A stretch of DNA of 64,000 nt from Neisseriaceae bacterium (GCA_017458185.1 JAFTFY010000030.1:1-64000); one strand, 5' to 3'; counted from the stretch's first letter, positions 42,683 through 52,389 are shown. Notes: generated by a model from the sequence alone, not told the origin. Program-made: numbers and translations.

Positions 42683-44377
42683 TTATGATTGAATTTCAAT
42701 TTTTGGTAATTTCTGTCTAATCACTTCAACTAATTTATTATCTTTGTTGTTTAATACCCTACACAACCATTTTTCAAAATCATCTTTTTTATTATTACCA
42801 CGAAGAAGAACACCAATCTTTGGGAATATACCTTTATTTTCATAAATAGTTAATAACCCATTTAAATCATTGTTTTTAGAATAAGAATTTATCTCGTTTT
42901 CAATATCCAAAATATCTTGGTCAATATCTATATTTTTTATTTCTTCGGATAACTGATTTTTTAATTCTTCTGCATTATGAGAAGAAGATAAATCAACTTT
43001 TTTCAATCTATTATCTATTCTTCTACGCACTATTTTTATTGCAAATTTATCTTCTGATGAATTGTCTGTAATAAATTTTATCATTTGGGTTTGAAAGTCA
43101 GACAATTTATTTTCTAAATCTTGCCCTTGATATTCTTCTAATTTTAATATTTCTTTGACAATATCAGTTAAAGCAAAAATATTTTCAATCTCTGCCACTG
43201 GTAAAGTAAAAATATCCTTTTGTTCAAGTTCAGTAACTCTATTTTCATCTCTTCCGTCTTTATCTACAATACCTGCACATTGCAAGCGAAGCAAAGGCAT
43301 ATCGTTTAATAGTTTTTTCATAGATGAAACAGCATGAATAACCGCACTACAACTTTCTCTTGGAATAATTGTCCATTCAGGGTAACAAGCACAATACAAT
43401 GCCATATCTAAACTTGAAGAAGTGCCTTCAACAAATAAAATAGGTTTGCGACTGCCTAAAATCATTGCAATAGTTTGTTCATCAAAATTGTTTTCAGGTA
43501 CTTTTGCAATATCCCATTGAGAATCATGAAAATAATCTCTAATCACATATTTTTCGGCTATTCTATTGCTTGCAAATGCAATATCGTGGGTAATCACCAA
43601 AAAAGCACAATCAGGTCTTAATTCTTCGATTTTATCCCACAAATTAGCAATCATGGATTGATAAATATGTAATTCTGGTTCATCAAAAATTAAAACGGTA
43701 TCTTCATTTGCACAAAGCACCTGACCTAAAATATAAAAAATCGCACGCTCACCGTCACTCATTTCTGACGCTGAATAATAGTTCGGATTTTCATCACCAG
43801 TAATTGAAACTTGAATATTATCTGCGGTAATACGCAATTTTCTGTGTGATAACAAAATCTCCCAAACTTCTTTTAATTTATCAAAATGAGTTTTATTAAC
43901 TTCTATTTCTTTTCCCTGTAATCGTTTGTCGTGTTCTTCAACTGAAAGATTACTATGTTGTGCAAATAAATATTGCAATAAAGCATCAAAATCGTAAAGT
44001 AAATGAGTTGCTGATTTACCACGCCAACGATAAGCGTCCCTTTGATGGTAATTTATTCTTGAATAGTCAGAGTTACCAATATCTACTCCACCCAAAATCT
44101 TCAATTTTATATTTGCATGTTCTTCTGGTATTTTAGGTACATTAGGATTTAAGGTTAATGCCCTATGTGCCGCAATGCGGTGTGCTTTTCCGCCTAATTT
44201 TTCTTCGACATAGGCGGCTAAACGAGTTTTACCCGTACCATTTGCTCCCACAATAATGGTTGTTTTGCCTGCGTAAAAACACAGTTTTTCGGGTTCTGAT
44301 GAGTTTATTTTAGAAATTTCAACAGAAGGAATTTTTTCGGGTTCTGATGAATTTGTTTGAGTAGTAATCTCACTCAT
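42683..44377 (-). CDS. AAA ATPase with C-terminal TOPRIM-like region (OLD/DUF4435-like)
   Basis: 564 aa. An SMC/ABC-type ATPase: Walker A G-A-N-G-T-G-K-T at 44-51, signature M-S-D-G-E-R at 206-211, Walker B V-L-I-F-D-E at 228-233, H-loop T-H-D at 263-265. The C-terminal part begins K-P-I-L-F-V-E317-G and has D-K-D at 372-374, as in TOPRIM/DUF4435 domains of OLD and PARIS-type defence proteins. The N-terminus repeats N-S-S-E-P-E-K (9-15 and 25-31). AT-rich, single gene. A defence role is inferred. Confidence 0.78.
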   Translation of the reverse strand: MSEITTQTNSSEPEKIPSVEISKINSSEPEKLCFYAGKTTIIVGANGTGKTRLAAYVEEKLGGKAHRIAAHRALTLNPNVPKIPEEHANIKLKILGGVDIGNSDYSRINYHQRDAYRWRGKSATHLLYDFDALLQYLFAQHSNLSVEEHDKRLQGKEIEVNKTHFDKLKEVWEILLSHRKLRITADNIQVSITGDENPNYYSASEMSDGERAIFYILGQVLCANEDTVLIFDEPELHIYQSMIANLWDKIEELRPDCAFLVITHDIAFASNRIAEKYVIRDYFHDSQWDIAKVPENNFDEQTIAMILGSRKPILFVEGTSSSLDMALYCACYPEWTIIPRESCSAVIHAVSSMKKLLNDMPLLRLQCAGIVDKDGRDENRVTELEQKDIFTLPVAEIENIFALTDIVKEILKLEEYQGQDLENKLSDFQTQMIKFITDNSSEDKFAIKIVRRRIDNRLKKVDLSSSHNAEELKNQLSEEIKNIDIDQDILDIENEINSYSKNNDLNGLLTIYENKGIFPKIGVLLRGNNKKDDFEKWLCRVLNNKDNKLVEVIRQKLPKIEIQS

Positions 44378-44559
44378 TTTATTTTCCCAACTTACAGATA
44401 GTTACAGAGATAATTTATTTTAACAAAAATTAGTATTTTCCGCTCGTTATAACATATAAATAAAATATATTTCAGGCTGCCTGAAACACTTAATTTCTAT
44501 CCGTTTTTATCTTAAATAGCGGTATAATTTGCACACTGTTAATTTTTCAGGCTGCCTGA

Positions 44560-45645
44560 ATGATGATGACTCCCCTTTCCTTGCCACGCGGTGCGGCGAT
44601 GATTGATGTTGTGGGCACTATGCTCACCGATGACGACAAACGCCGCTTGTTAAACCCTAATGTCGGCGGGGTGATTTTATTTCGCCGCAATTTTTTGTCG
44701 ATTGAACAATTAAAAGAATTAGTTAAAGAAATCAAAGCATTACGCACACCAGAACTGATTATCGCCGTGGATCACGAAGGCGGACGGGTGCAACGCTTTA
44801 TTAACGGTTTTACGCGTCTGCCTGCGATGGCGAATTTAGGGAAATATGCGGATAAAAACGGCATTCATGCGGCAGAAATTATGGCTGAAAAAACAGGCTT
44901 TGTTTTGGCAGCCGAACTGCGTGCGTGCGGCATTGACTTGTCTTTTACGCCTGTTTTGGATTTGGATTATGCGTGCTGTGCAGTCATCGGCAACCGCAGT
45001 TTTCACCGCAAGCCCGATATGGTTGCTCGCCTTGCCATTGCCCTGCAAAGGGGTTTGAAAAACGGCGGTATGGCGTCTTGCGGCAAGCATTTTCCAGGAC
45101 ACGGTTGTGTGGTTGAAGACAGCCATTTACAACTGCCCAAAGACGCACGCGTGCTGTCTGAAATGGCAGACGATTTACTGCCGTTTCAAAAAATGATTGC
45201 ACAGGGCATGCAGTCGGTGATGCCGGCCCATGTGCTGTATCACAATATCGACCCACAACCTGCGGGCTTTTCGGCTTACTGGTTACAAAATAAATTGCGT
45301 CAAGAAATGGCTTTTGACGGCATTATTTTTTCGGACGATTTAACTATGGAAGGGGCAACGGGTGCGGGCGATATTTATCAACGCACGCTTGCGGCACTGA
45401 ATGCGGGTTGCGATGTGGTTTTGGTATGCAACAGCCCCGATATGGCAGATGAATTGATTGCGAATCGGCTCCCTGAAAACCCAGATTTACAACGGCGTTG
45501 GGACTTAATCGCAGGGCGTGGTGATGTAGCCACATTCAACGCTTTATTGCAAACACCTGAATTTATCCAAACCGCCCAAGAAGTCGCCGCCTTATGCGAA
45601 CTATCCGACACCGACACCGCCCCAAAAGTGGGAGAAGCGTCTTAA
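44560..45645 (+). CDS. nagZ: Beta-N-acetylhexosaminidase NagZ
   Basis: 361 aa family-3 glycosidase that removes GlcNAc from muropeptides in peptidoglycan recycling. Conserved V-D-H-E-G-G-R-V-Q-R-F near residue 68, K-H-F-P-G-H-G (general acid His) near 176, and nucleophile Asp in S-D-D-L-T-M-E-G-A near 256. The start follows directly after a DUS (C-C-T-G-A-A-T-G), with three Met codons in a row. Length normal. Confidence 0.94.
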   Translation: MMMTPLSLPRGAAMIDVVGTMLTDDDKRRLLNPNVGGVILFRRNFLSIEQLKELVKEIKALRTPELIIAVDHEGGRVQRFINGFTRLPAMANLGKYADKNGIHAAEIMAEKTGFVLAAELRACGIDLSFTPVLDLDYACCAVIGNRSFHRKPDMVARLAIALQRGLKNGGMASCGKHFPGHGCVVEDSHLQLPKDARVLSEMADDLLPFQKMIAQGMQSVMPAHVLYHNIDPQPAGFSAYWLQNKLRQEMAFDGIIFSDDLTMEGATGAGDIYQRTLAALNAGCDVVLVCNSPDMADELIANRLPENPDLQRRWDLIAGRGDVATFNALLQTPEFIQTAQEVAALCELSDTDTAPKVGEAS

Positions 45646-45693
45646 TATTATGTTTTTCAGGTTGCCTTTTTCAGGCTGCCTGAAAACAAAAAA

Positions 45694-46473
45694 CTACCCC
45701 ATTCTCTGTCGCATTTGCTCGAATAAACAAACACTTGCTGCCATAGCGACATTCAGCGATTCGATTTTGCCTATCATCGGAATTTGCACGCCATATTCTG
45801 CCAAAGCGGCAATTTCAGGCGACGCGCCTGCCCCTTCGTTGCCGAATACCCATGCAATGGGTTGGGTGCGTAAGTCTAAATCGTATAGCGATTTGGTTTT
45901 ATGACAAGACAGCGTAGTAATATTCAGGCTGCCTGAAAATTGTGGTAAAAACTTTGATAAATCAATATCTTGAAAAATATTTAGCAAAAAATTCGCCCCC
46001 ATCGCTGCCCGCAACACTTTGGGCGAAAATGCGTCCGCACAAGTTTTGTTTAACAGCACATTCGGCACGCCACAAGCGGCGGCGGTGCGTAAAATGGTGC
46101 CCACATTGCCTGGGTCTTGCACGCCGTCTAACACAACGCAGTCTTGATTATGGGGCAATGCCTCATTTTCAGGCTGCCTAAAAATGGCAGTAATGCTTGC
46201 CCCTGTATTCAGCGTTGAAATTTTTTCGGCAATTTTATCCGATAAAACAATTACTTGAACATTTGCACAAGCATTCAGGCAGCCTGAAACTTCCCTATTA
46301 TCCAGCAAAGATTGTGGCACAAATATTTTTTCAGGCAGCCGATTTGCGGCAATCGCCGTTTGCAATAAATGCACACCTTCGGCAACAAACTGCTGGTTTT
46401 CACAGCGAAATTTGGCTTGGCTCAATAATTGCCGCAAGTGTTTGATTTGTGGGTTGTCGTTTGAAGTAATCAT
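45694..46473 (-). CDS. TrmH-family RNA 2'-O-methyltransferase
   Basis: 259 aa SPOUT methyltransferase. An N-terminal substrate-binding domain (to about 95) precedes the SPOUT fold: V-L-D-G-V-Q-D-P-G-N-V-G-T-I-L-R-T-A-A-A near 113-132, and the knot motifs W-V-F-G-N-E-G-A-G-A-S near 205 and I-P-M-I-G-K-I-E-S-L-N-V near 235. Probable rRNA methylase (RlmB/TsnR-like). Three DUS lie inside the gene (encoding S-G-C-L-N, F-R-Q-P-E-N and F-S-G-S-L-N). Confidence 0.9.
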   Translation of the reverse strand: MITSNDNPQIKHLRQLLSQAKFRCENQQFVAEGVHLLQTAIAANRLPEKIFVPQSLLDNREVSGCLNACANVQVIVLSDKIAEKISTLNTGASITAIFRQPENEALPHNQDCVVLDGVQDPGNVGTILRTAAACGVPNVLLNKTCADAFSPKVLRAAMGANFLLNIFQDIDLSKFLPQFSGSLNITTLSCHKTKSLYDLDLRTQPIAWVFGNEGAGASPEIAALAEYGVQIPMIGKIESLNVAMAASVCLFEQMRQRMG

Positions 46474-46500
46474 TTGTTTTTTAATAATAAAAATATTTTT

Positions 46501-46734
46501 CAGGCTGCCTGAAATATATTTTGCATTGCCGTTTTTGGGATAGATGTGTTCTCCGTAGTCAGGAGATTGCGTACGCCTTGACTATCGTCAAGGCTCGCAA
46601 TGACAGTATCTTTTTTTCAGGCAGCCTGAAAAATATTTTGCATTACCGTTTTTGGGATAGGTGCGTTCTTTGTAGTCAGGAGATTGCGTACGCCTTGACT
46701 ATCGTCAAGGCTCGCAATGACAGTATCTTTTTTT
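46501..46734. repeat. Two tandem 117-bp units of DUS plus TTGCGAG hairpin element
   Basis: Each unit starts with a DUS, then a short TTTGCATT.CCGTTTTTGGGATAG block, hp2 CTCC/GGAG-like, GATTGCG, hairpin CCTTGAC-tatc-GTCAAGG, CTCGCAATGACAG and a T-run. Period 117 bp (DUS at 46501, 46618 and 46735); the units differ at only a few positions, so the duplication is recent. Confidence 0.9.
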
Positions 46735-46757
46735 CAGGCTGCCTGAAACCCCCAAAC

Positions 46758-48185
46758 TTACCCCAACAAGCGTTTTAAAATTTCCTGCACTTGTTGTGGG
46801 TTTGCTTTGCCGCGAGATGCTTTCATCACTTGTCCCACAAGGGCGTTAAAGGCTTTTTCCTTGCCTGCCCTGTATTCTTCTACGGTTTTGGCATTTGCCG
46901 ACAACACTTCTTCAACCATTTTTTCAATCGCACCCGTGTCGGTTACTTGTTGCAAGCCGTCTCTGGCGATAATTTCTTCGGCGGATAAATCGCTCTCCCA
47001 CATGGCTTCAAAGGCTTTTTTGGCTAATTTGCCCGACAGCGTGCCGTCCGCAATTTTCTTCACCAAACCTGCCAAGCGTGCGGCTGAAATCGGCGATTCT
47101 TCTAACGCCAAGCCGTTTTTATTTAACGCCGCTGCCAACTCGCCGTTAATCCAGTTTGCCGACAATTTGCCTGCCCCTGATTCTTTTGCCGTTTGTTCAA
47201 AAAAGGCTGCCTGAACGCGGGTTGCGGTTAAAACGCGTGCGTCATAGTCAGTTATGCCATATTCTTCAACAAACCGCTGTGCCATTTGTTTGGGCAGTTC
47301 GGGCATTTCGGCTTTTGCCTTATCTAACATTTCATCGCTGATGATAATCGGCATTAAATCAGGGTCGGGGAAATAACGATAATCGTGTGCGTCTTCCTTG
47401 CTTCGCATGGCACGCGTTTCCCCCGTATCAGGATTAAACAACCGTGTTTCCTGCACCACGCGTCCGCCGTCTTCAATCAATTCAATTTGGCGTTCAATTT
47501 CAAAGTTAATTGCCTGTTCCAAAAAGCGAAATGAGTTTAAATTCTTAATTTCACAACGCGTGCCAAACGCTTCTTGTCCCACAGGTCTCACCGACACATT
47601 CGCATCAACACGGAAAGAACCTTCTGCCATATTGCCATCGCAAATATCCAACCAAGTTACTAACGAATGCAAGGCTTTGGCATAAGCCACAGCTTCGGCT
47701 GCTGAACGCATTTCAGGCTCGGAGACTACTTCCAAAAGCGGTGTGCCCGTGCGGTTCAAATCAATGCCTGTGGCGTTTGGCACGGCATCATGAATAGATT
47801 TGCCCGCGTCTTCTTCCATATGAGCCCGCGTTACATTGATGGTTTTGACATTTTCGCCCACCACAATATCCAACTGCCCAAACTCAATAATCGGATAGGC
47901 TAACTGACTGATTTGATAGGCTTTGGGCAAATCAGGATAAAAATAATTTTTGCGGTCGAAGACATTTTTGCGGTTAATTTGTGCATTTAACGCCAAGCCC
48001 AATTTCAAGGCTTTTTCCACCACCGCACGGTTTAGCACGGGCAACGCTCCTGGAAAGCCCAAATCCACCACACAAGTATGCGTGTTGGCGTCCGCCCCAA
48101 AAGCAGTCGAAGCCCCTGAAAAAATTTTCGAGTTCGTGTTTAATTGCACATGAATTTCTAATCCGATGACTGTTTCCCAAGCCAT
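46758..48185 (-). CDS. gatB: Aspartyl/glutamyl-tRNA amidotransferase subunit B
   Basis: 475 aa. Kinase/transfer subunit of GatCAB that makes Gln-tRNA(Gln) or Asn-tRNA(Asn). N-terminal [10 protein letters not shown] motif, [18 protein letters not shown] near 75-92, H-M-E-E-D-A-G-K-S near 125, and the C-terminal YqeY-like tail ([14 protein letters not shown]) are all present. gatA and gatC are not adjacent. Confidence 0.96.
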   Translation of the reverse strand: MAWETVIGLEIHVQLNTNSKIFSGASTAFGADANTHTCVVDLGFPGALPVLNRAVVEKALKLGLALNAQINRKNVFDRKNYFYPDLPKAYQISQLAYPIIEFGQLDIVVGENVKTINVTRAHMEEDAGKSIHDAVPNATGIDLNRTGTPLLEVVSEPEMRSAAEAVAYAKALHSLVTWLDICDGNMAEGSFRVDANVSVRPVGQEAFGTRCEIKNLNSFRFLEQAINFEIERQIELIEDGGRVVQETRLFNPDTGETRAMRSKEDAHDYRYFPDPDLMPIIISDEMLDKAKAEMPELPKQMAQRFVEEYGITDYDARVLTATRVQAAFFEQTAKESGAGKLSANWINGELAAALNKNGLALEESPISAARLAGLVKKIADGTLSGKLAKKAFEAMWESDLSAEEIIARDGLQQVTDTGAIEKMVEEVLSANAKTVEEYRAGKEKAFNALVGQVMKASRGKANPQQVQEILKRLLG

Positions 48186-48239
48186 TTTTAAGTCCTTTTG
48201 GTTAATTTGTTGCGATTTATTTTCAGGCAGCCTGAAAAG

Positions 48240-49256
48240 TTATTCATCAAGATAATATTTATCTAATAATTGAGCCAATTCTTCTTCACTTGGCAAAATT
48301 GTTTGATATTTACTGGCAAATATTTGCTTATTTTCATTCAACACAGAATATTTAACCATTGTTTCACTTTTATCCTGACATAAAATAATACCCAATGTTG
48401 GATTATCATCTTGCGAGCGTTTTAAATTATCAAACATTCGCACATACATATCCATTTGTCCTATATCTGAATGATTTAATTTTCTTGTTTTTAAATCAAT
48501 AATCACAAAACATTTTAATAAATAATTATAAAACACCAAATCAATATAAAAATGTTCTGTTTCTGTGCTTATTCTAAATTGCCGAGCAACAAATGAAAAA
48601 CCTTTACCCAATTCTAACAAAAATTGTTGTAAATGATTGATAATTGCATTTTCTAATAAACTTTCTTTACCATCTATATTTTCTGGCAAATTCAAAAATT
48701 CTAAAACATAGGGGTCTTTAATAAATGATTCTTCTGGCACAACTTCTAATATATTTTGTTCATTTTTTTGATGAGATAATAATCTTTGATAATAACCTGT
48801 TTTAATATTGCGTTCTAATTGCCGAAAAGTCCAATTTTGCTGTGCAGATTCTAATAAATAATAATCTCTTTCTTGCGGATTATCAATGCGAATAATGCGT
48901 CTGACATTAGACCAAGACAAATTCCCTACACACTGTGTAGGAAATTCACAACTATTTGAATTATCAGAAAGTTTTGGAAAATTTGGGTAGCACAAATAAA
49001 ACTTTCGCATATTTTGCAAATTTGCTTCGGAAAAGCCTTTACCAAACTCTGCGTTTAAATATTTTGATAAATTTTCAATCAATCTTTCGCCATACGCCGC
49101 TCTGTGCTTACCGCCTTGTTCTTCTTCAACAATTCTGCGACCAATTTGCCAATAAGTTTCAACCATTAACGAATTAACCGCTTGATATGCTTTCGCCCTT
49201 GCTATTTTTAATAGCGAAGCAATATCTTGATAAAACAAAGTTAATTCATAAGTCAT
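48240..49256 (-). CDS. PDDEXK nuclease domain protein, YhcG/DUF1016 family
   Basis: 338 aa. The N-terminal DUF1016 helical part (residues 1-160) includes the family motif Y-W-x-I-G-R-R-I-V near 35 and L-S-W-S-N-V-R-R-I-I near 112. The C-terminal PD-(D/E)XK domain shows F-Y-I-D-L-V-F-Y-N near 237 and V-I-I-D-L-K-T near 255. Such proteins often sit by restriction-modification genes or alone and are suspected nucleases. AT-rich, likely acquired. A DUS separates it from gatB. Confidence 0.87.
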   Translation of the reverse strand: MTYELTLFYQDIASLLKIARAKAYQAVNSLMVETYWQIGRRIVEEEQGGKHRAAYGERLIENLSKYLNAEFGKGFSEANLQNMRKFYLCYPNFPKLSDNSNSCEFPTQCVGNLSWSNVRRIIRIDNPQERDYYLLESAQQNWTFRQLERNIKTGYYQRLLSHQKNEQNILEVVPEESFIKDPYVLEFLNLPENIDGKESLLENAIINHLQQFLLELGKGFSFVARQFRISTETEHFYIDLVFYNYLLKCFVIIDLKTRKLNHSDIGQMDMYVRMFDNLKRSQDDNPTLGIILCQDKSETMVKYSVLNENKQIFASKYQTILPSEEELAQLLDKYYLDE

Positions 49257-49289
49257 GATGATTCCTTATTATTTTCAGGCAGCCTGAAA

Positions 49290-50132
49290 CTATTTTGTCG
49301 TCCGATATTTGCCGATTGTTCTTAACAAATACGCCAAGGCTTTTTCATTGCCTGCGACAATATTGCCTGTGGCAAGCCAGCCGCTTTCGCCGTCAAAGTC
49401 GGTAACCAAGCCGCCTGCTTCTTGCACCATTAACGCCCCTGCGGCAATGTCCCATGCTTTTAAGTTGTATTCAAAAAAGCCGTCAAAGCGACCTGCGGCA
49501 ACGCTGCACAAATCTAATGCCGCCGAGCCTTCCCGTCTTGCTCCTGCGGTGTCGGCGATGACATTTTTCAAAATGGCAAAATATTCATCAACCATTGACT
49601 GTTCCACCACAGGAAAACCCGTTCCGATTAAAAATTCATTCAAATTCAATCGTTTAGAAACACGAATGCGTTTGTCGTTCCAAGTGGCTCCATTGCCACG
49701 ACTGGCTACATATAAATCGTTGCGTTCGGGGGCGAAAATCAGGGCTTCGCTTAACACGCCTTTGTGTAACAGAGCCATAGAAATGGCGTATTGCGGGTGT
49801 CCGTGTAAAAAGTTGGTTGTGCCGTCTAATGGGTCGATAATCCACTCAAATTCAGGCGTTTTACTCGGTGCGTCCATTTGCTGAATGCTGATTTCATCGC
49901 CTTGTTTTACAGCACGAAAATAGCCGCCCTCTTCGCTGCGAATATAATGTTTGGGGTAAGCGGTGAGCAATTCTTCGCACAAAATGCGTTCCGATTCACG
50001 GTCGATTTCGGAGACAAAATCGCGTGCTTGTTTTTGGTCTATGGTCAGTGTTTCCAAGTGATTTGCGGCACGCGTCATCATTTTTCCAGCAAGCCGAGCG
50101 GCACGCAAGGCAATATTTAAAACGGCAGACAT
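49290..50132 (-). CDS. suhB: Inositol monophosphatase family protein SuhB
   Basis: 280 aa. Metal motifs: S-E-E-G-G (E67-E68 region), D-P-L-D-G-T-T-N-F near 95, and W-D-I-A-A-G near 225. In proteobacteria SuhB also assists rRNA transcription antitermination. Length slightly above the usual 265 aa. It is the only gene between the YhcG gene and the Correia-like element. Confidence 0.92.
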   Translation of the reverse strand: MSAVLNIALRAARLAGKMMTRAANHLETLTIDQKQARDFVSEIDRESERILCEELLTAYPKHYIRSEEGGYFRAVKQGDEISIQQMDAPSKTPEFEWIIDPLDGTTNFLHGHPQYAISMALLHKGVLSEALIFAPERNDLYVASRGNGATWNDKRIRVSKRLNLNEFLIGTGFPVVEQSMVDEYFAILKNVIADTAGARREGSAALDLCSVAAGRFDGFFEYNLKAWDIAAGALMVQEAGGLVTDFDGESGWLATGNIVAGNEKALAYLLRTIGKYRTTK

Positions 50133-50225
50133 TTAATAATTACTCCAAGAAAATCAATGAATTATCTTATTTTATTCAAATTCATCTAACAATCGTTTAA
50201 AATCTGACAATTATACACTTAAAAT

Positions 50226-50332
50226 TATAGTCAATTCAGACCAAAAGTAGTCAAGGCACATCTTCGCAGACAGTATAAAATAATACGGCAAGAAGAAACA
50301 ACGATGAATAATTTTGGTATGAATTGACATAT
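50226..50332. mobile_element. Correia-like repeat (short MITE), copy 1
   Basis: Inverted ends TATAGTCAATTC and GAATTGACATAT enclose about 107 bp. The core TCGCAGACAGTAT-AAAATAATACGGCAAG matches the interior of neisserial Correia elements (GCCGCAGACAGTACA...AATAGTACGG). It lies nine bases before trmJ. The left arm is followed by a CAGACCAAAA motif that recurs inverted before the right arm. Confidence 0.78.
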
Positions 50333-50340
50333 GCCACAAA

Positions 50341-51130
50341 ATGAACGAACTGCCTTTTTACCTTAACCACATTCACATTGTCCTGTGCCGACCGTCTCAC
50401 CCTGCGAATGTTGGGGCGGCGGCACGGGCGATAAAAACTATGGGTTTGAGCCATTTAACCCTTGTTGCCCCACAACTGATTGCCACACCGATGACGCAAA
50501 ATCCGCCTGAATACAATCCTGGTCAGCCTTTCAGGCTGCCTGATGAAAGTTACACACTCGCATCAGGGGCAGTGGATATTTTGGACAACGCCCGCATTGT
50601 GCCGAATTTATCAGCCGCATTAAGCGACTGCGTGGCATCTTACGCCCTAACTTCACGCCGCCGCGAATTGAACGCTCCCCCCCAAAACCCCCAGAGAAGC
50701 CGTGCCAGAATTGATAAAATTTGCCGATCAAAATCAACCAGTTGCAGTAGTTTTTGGCAACGAACGCTTTGGTTTGGACATTGACGAAGTGGCACTGTGC
50801 AACCGCCTGATGACCATTAACGGCAACCCAAACTATTTTTCGCTTAATTTATCGCAAGCCGTGCAAGTGGTTGCGTACGAAATTTTTAGCCAAACTTCTT
50901 TTATTAACAATATATTACAAACAGAAGAACAATTTGTACCGCAAGGCGAAATAGACGGCTTAATCAGTCATTTTGACGCAACGATGACGCAAATCGGTTT
51001 TTTTGAACGCCGCAACAAAGAGCGTTTATTGCGACGCATACGCCGCATTTTTGACCGCAACGGCGTGCAAAGAGAAGAAATCGACATTTTGCGGGGTTTT
51101 TTAAAAACAGTGGGGCAAAGAGTGAAATAG
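50341..51130 (+). pseudogene. trmJ: tRNA 2'-O-methyltransferase TrmJ, frameshifted
   Basis: Two frames together make one TrmJ of about 262 aa. Frame 1 (from 50341) carries P-S-H-P-A-N-V-G-A-A-A-R-A-I-K-T-M-G and goes off-frame near 50684; frame 2 (from about 50690 to the stop at 51130) carries V-F-G-N-E-R-F-G-L and the C-terminal helix. The break is at a C7 run (50677-50683). One C fewer would give ...A-P-P-K-T-P-R-E-A, matching the family T-P-R-E-A motif. TrmJ methylates position 32 of several tRNAs. It may be phase-variable, recently inactivated or a sequencing error. Confidence 0.85.
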
Positions 51131-51164
51131 TTTTCAGGCAGCCTGAAAACCAAATTGCATTAAA

Positions 51165-51192
51165 CGCGTGGGCAACAAGTTGCCCACCCTAC
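51165..51192. repeat. Single REP hairpin
   Basis: CGCGTGGGCAAC/GTTGCCCACC stem with CCTAC at its base (GTAG head on the minus strand). Same family as 36230-36259, just after a DUS, between trmJ and the protease gene. Confidence 0.75.
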
Positions 51193-51198
51193 ACTCGC

Positions 51199-51921
51199 TT
51201 ATTGGAAAACTGCACCGTGTATTGACAAGTGATAACGCACCAAGTCATTGCTGATTGGTGTGGAATAGTTGCTTTCATAATCATCGCCGTGCGTAATGCC
51301 GACTACCTGACCTTTGGCGTTGTAAGCTGGGCCGCCTGAATCGCGGTTACCTGTTCGCAAGGGTTTGGAAAGGATATAGTCGGTAGGGAAATTGGTGGTG
51401 CCTGTCATTGTGGCTTCACCACAATAACTTTCTGCCGCAGGACCCCAAAGATTATTACGATTGGCAACGCCGCACACTTCTAACTTTTCGCCCTCGAATG
51501 GTGGCATATTGGCGATGGGTGCGTAGTTCCAGTTGGCATAACCTGCTGTTCGCAAAATAGCGATGTCAGGATTGTTGCGTGTTGAACCGCTGTGATACCA
51601 CAACACTTCGGCAGTGGTTATCGGTGTGCCGTTCGCAGAAGCGTGCGATTTGAACACTGGAATGTCTTGTTCCACTTGTTCTTCGGATTGGTGTGTAACT
51701 GGATTTTCACGATCAGTTACCACGCAATGTTTGGCGGTTACGATAATGGTGGGAGCCACAAACACGCCTGAACAAGCGGTGTTCCAACTTTTAATCCATA
51801 ACTGCACGGTTGCTTCGTGCGTGTCAAGGTTTGTGCCAGCGGCTTCGGCATTGGGACTCATCACACCAGCGAAAGCAATAGCAGTTAATGCTGATAAAAC
51901 TCGCATTTTCTTTATTTTCAT
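51199..51921 (-). CDS. Secreted trypsin-like serine protease
   Basis: 240 aa. Signal peptide to about residue 27 (A-N-A-E-A-A-G). S1-type catalytic triad: H65 in T-A-K-H-C, D119 in N-P-D-I-A-I-L, S195 in G-N-R-D-S-G-G-P. Three likely disulfide Cys (50/66, 150/167). Length fits a compact S1 protease without a PDZ domain, so it is more like a secreted glutamyl/trypsin protease than DegP. Upstream is an AT-rich stretch of 360 bp (51922-52283) without genes. Confidence 0.87.
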   Translation of the reverse strand: MKIKKMRVLSALTAIAFAGVMSPNAEAAGTNLDTHEATVQLWIKSWNTACSGVFVAPTIIVTAKHCVVTDRENPVTHQSEEQVEQDIPVFKSHASANGTPITTAEVLWYHSGSTRNNPDIAILRTAGYANWNYAPIANMPPFEGEKLEVCGVANRNNLWGPAAESYCGEATMTGTTNFPTDYILSKPLRTGNRDSGGPAYNAKGQVVGITHGDDYESNYSTPISNDLVRYHLSIHGAVFQ

Positions 51922-52283
51922 TTTTGCATCCTTTTAATTGAAAGATATTGAAAAAATTTGACTTTTTATGATTGTTTGAATAACAACCAAAAGACAAAAC
52001 CCAAGTTTTAAAATCATTTAAAACTGTCTGTTAGTGTAGCAGACGATAAGCATAAATACCAAGCATATCGTTTGATTGCTTGTTGAAAAATTCAATAAAA
52101 AAAGCAAAATAGTTGATTATTTTTTACAATCTATTTTGCAAAAATATTCTACTGTTTTATTTCTATTAAGATTTTTTTGTGTATTAAAAACATTGAAATC
52201 ATACAAAATAAGCCTAATAAACCGCGTATGATTGCGTACAGAATGTTGTAAAATTGGTCTTTTCGCTTTTGCTTAAATAACGG

Positions 52284-52389
52284 TATAGTCGATAAACTTC
52301 AAAAATAGAAAAGGCGTAACGTCTGCGACAGTATAAATAATACGGTAAGGCGAAAGAACGCATTATAATTTTGAAGTTTATCGACTATA
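52284..52389. mobile_element. Correia-like repeat (short MITE), copy 2
   Basis: Near-perfect inverted ends TATAGTCGATAAACTTC and GAAGTTTATCGACTATA around 106 bp. The interior GTCTGCGACAGTATAAAT-AATACGGTAAGGCG is the Correia core. It lies just upstream of hscB and contains an out-of-frame extension of that gene. Confidence 0.85.

Noticed and set aside
46521..46778. 85-aa plus-strand frame with an internal repeat
   Set aside because: It is produced by the 117-bp tandem repeat units and DUS copies; not a gene.
51922..52283. Possible gene or RNA in the AT-rich 360 bp before the second Correia-like element
   Set aside because: All frames are short and no hairpin-terminator pair or known RNA pattern could be seen; it probably holds only the protease promoter.
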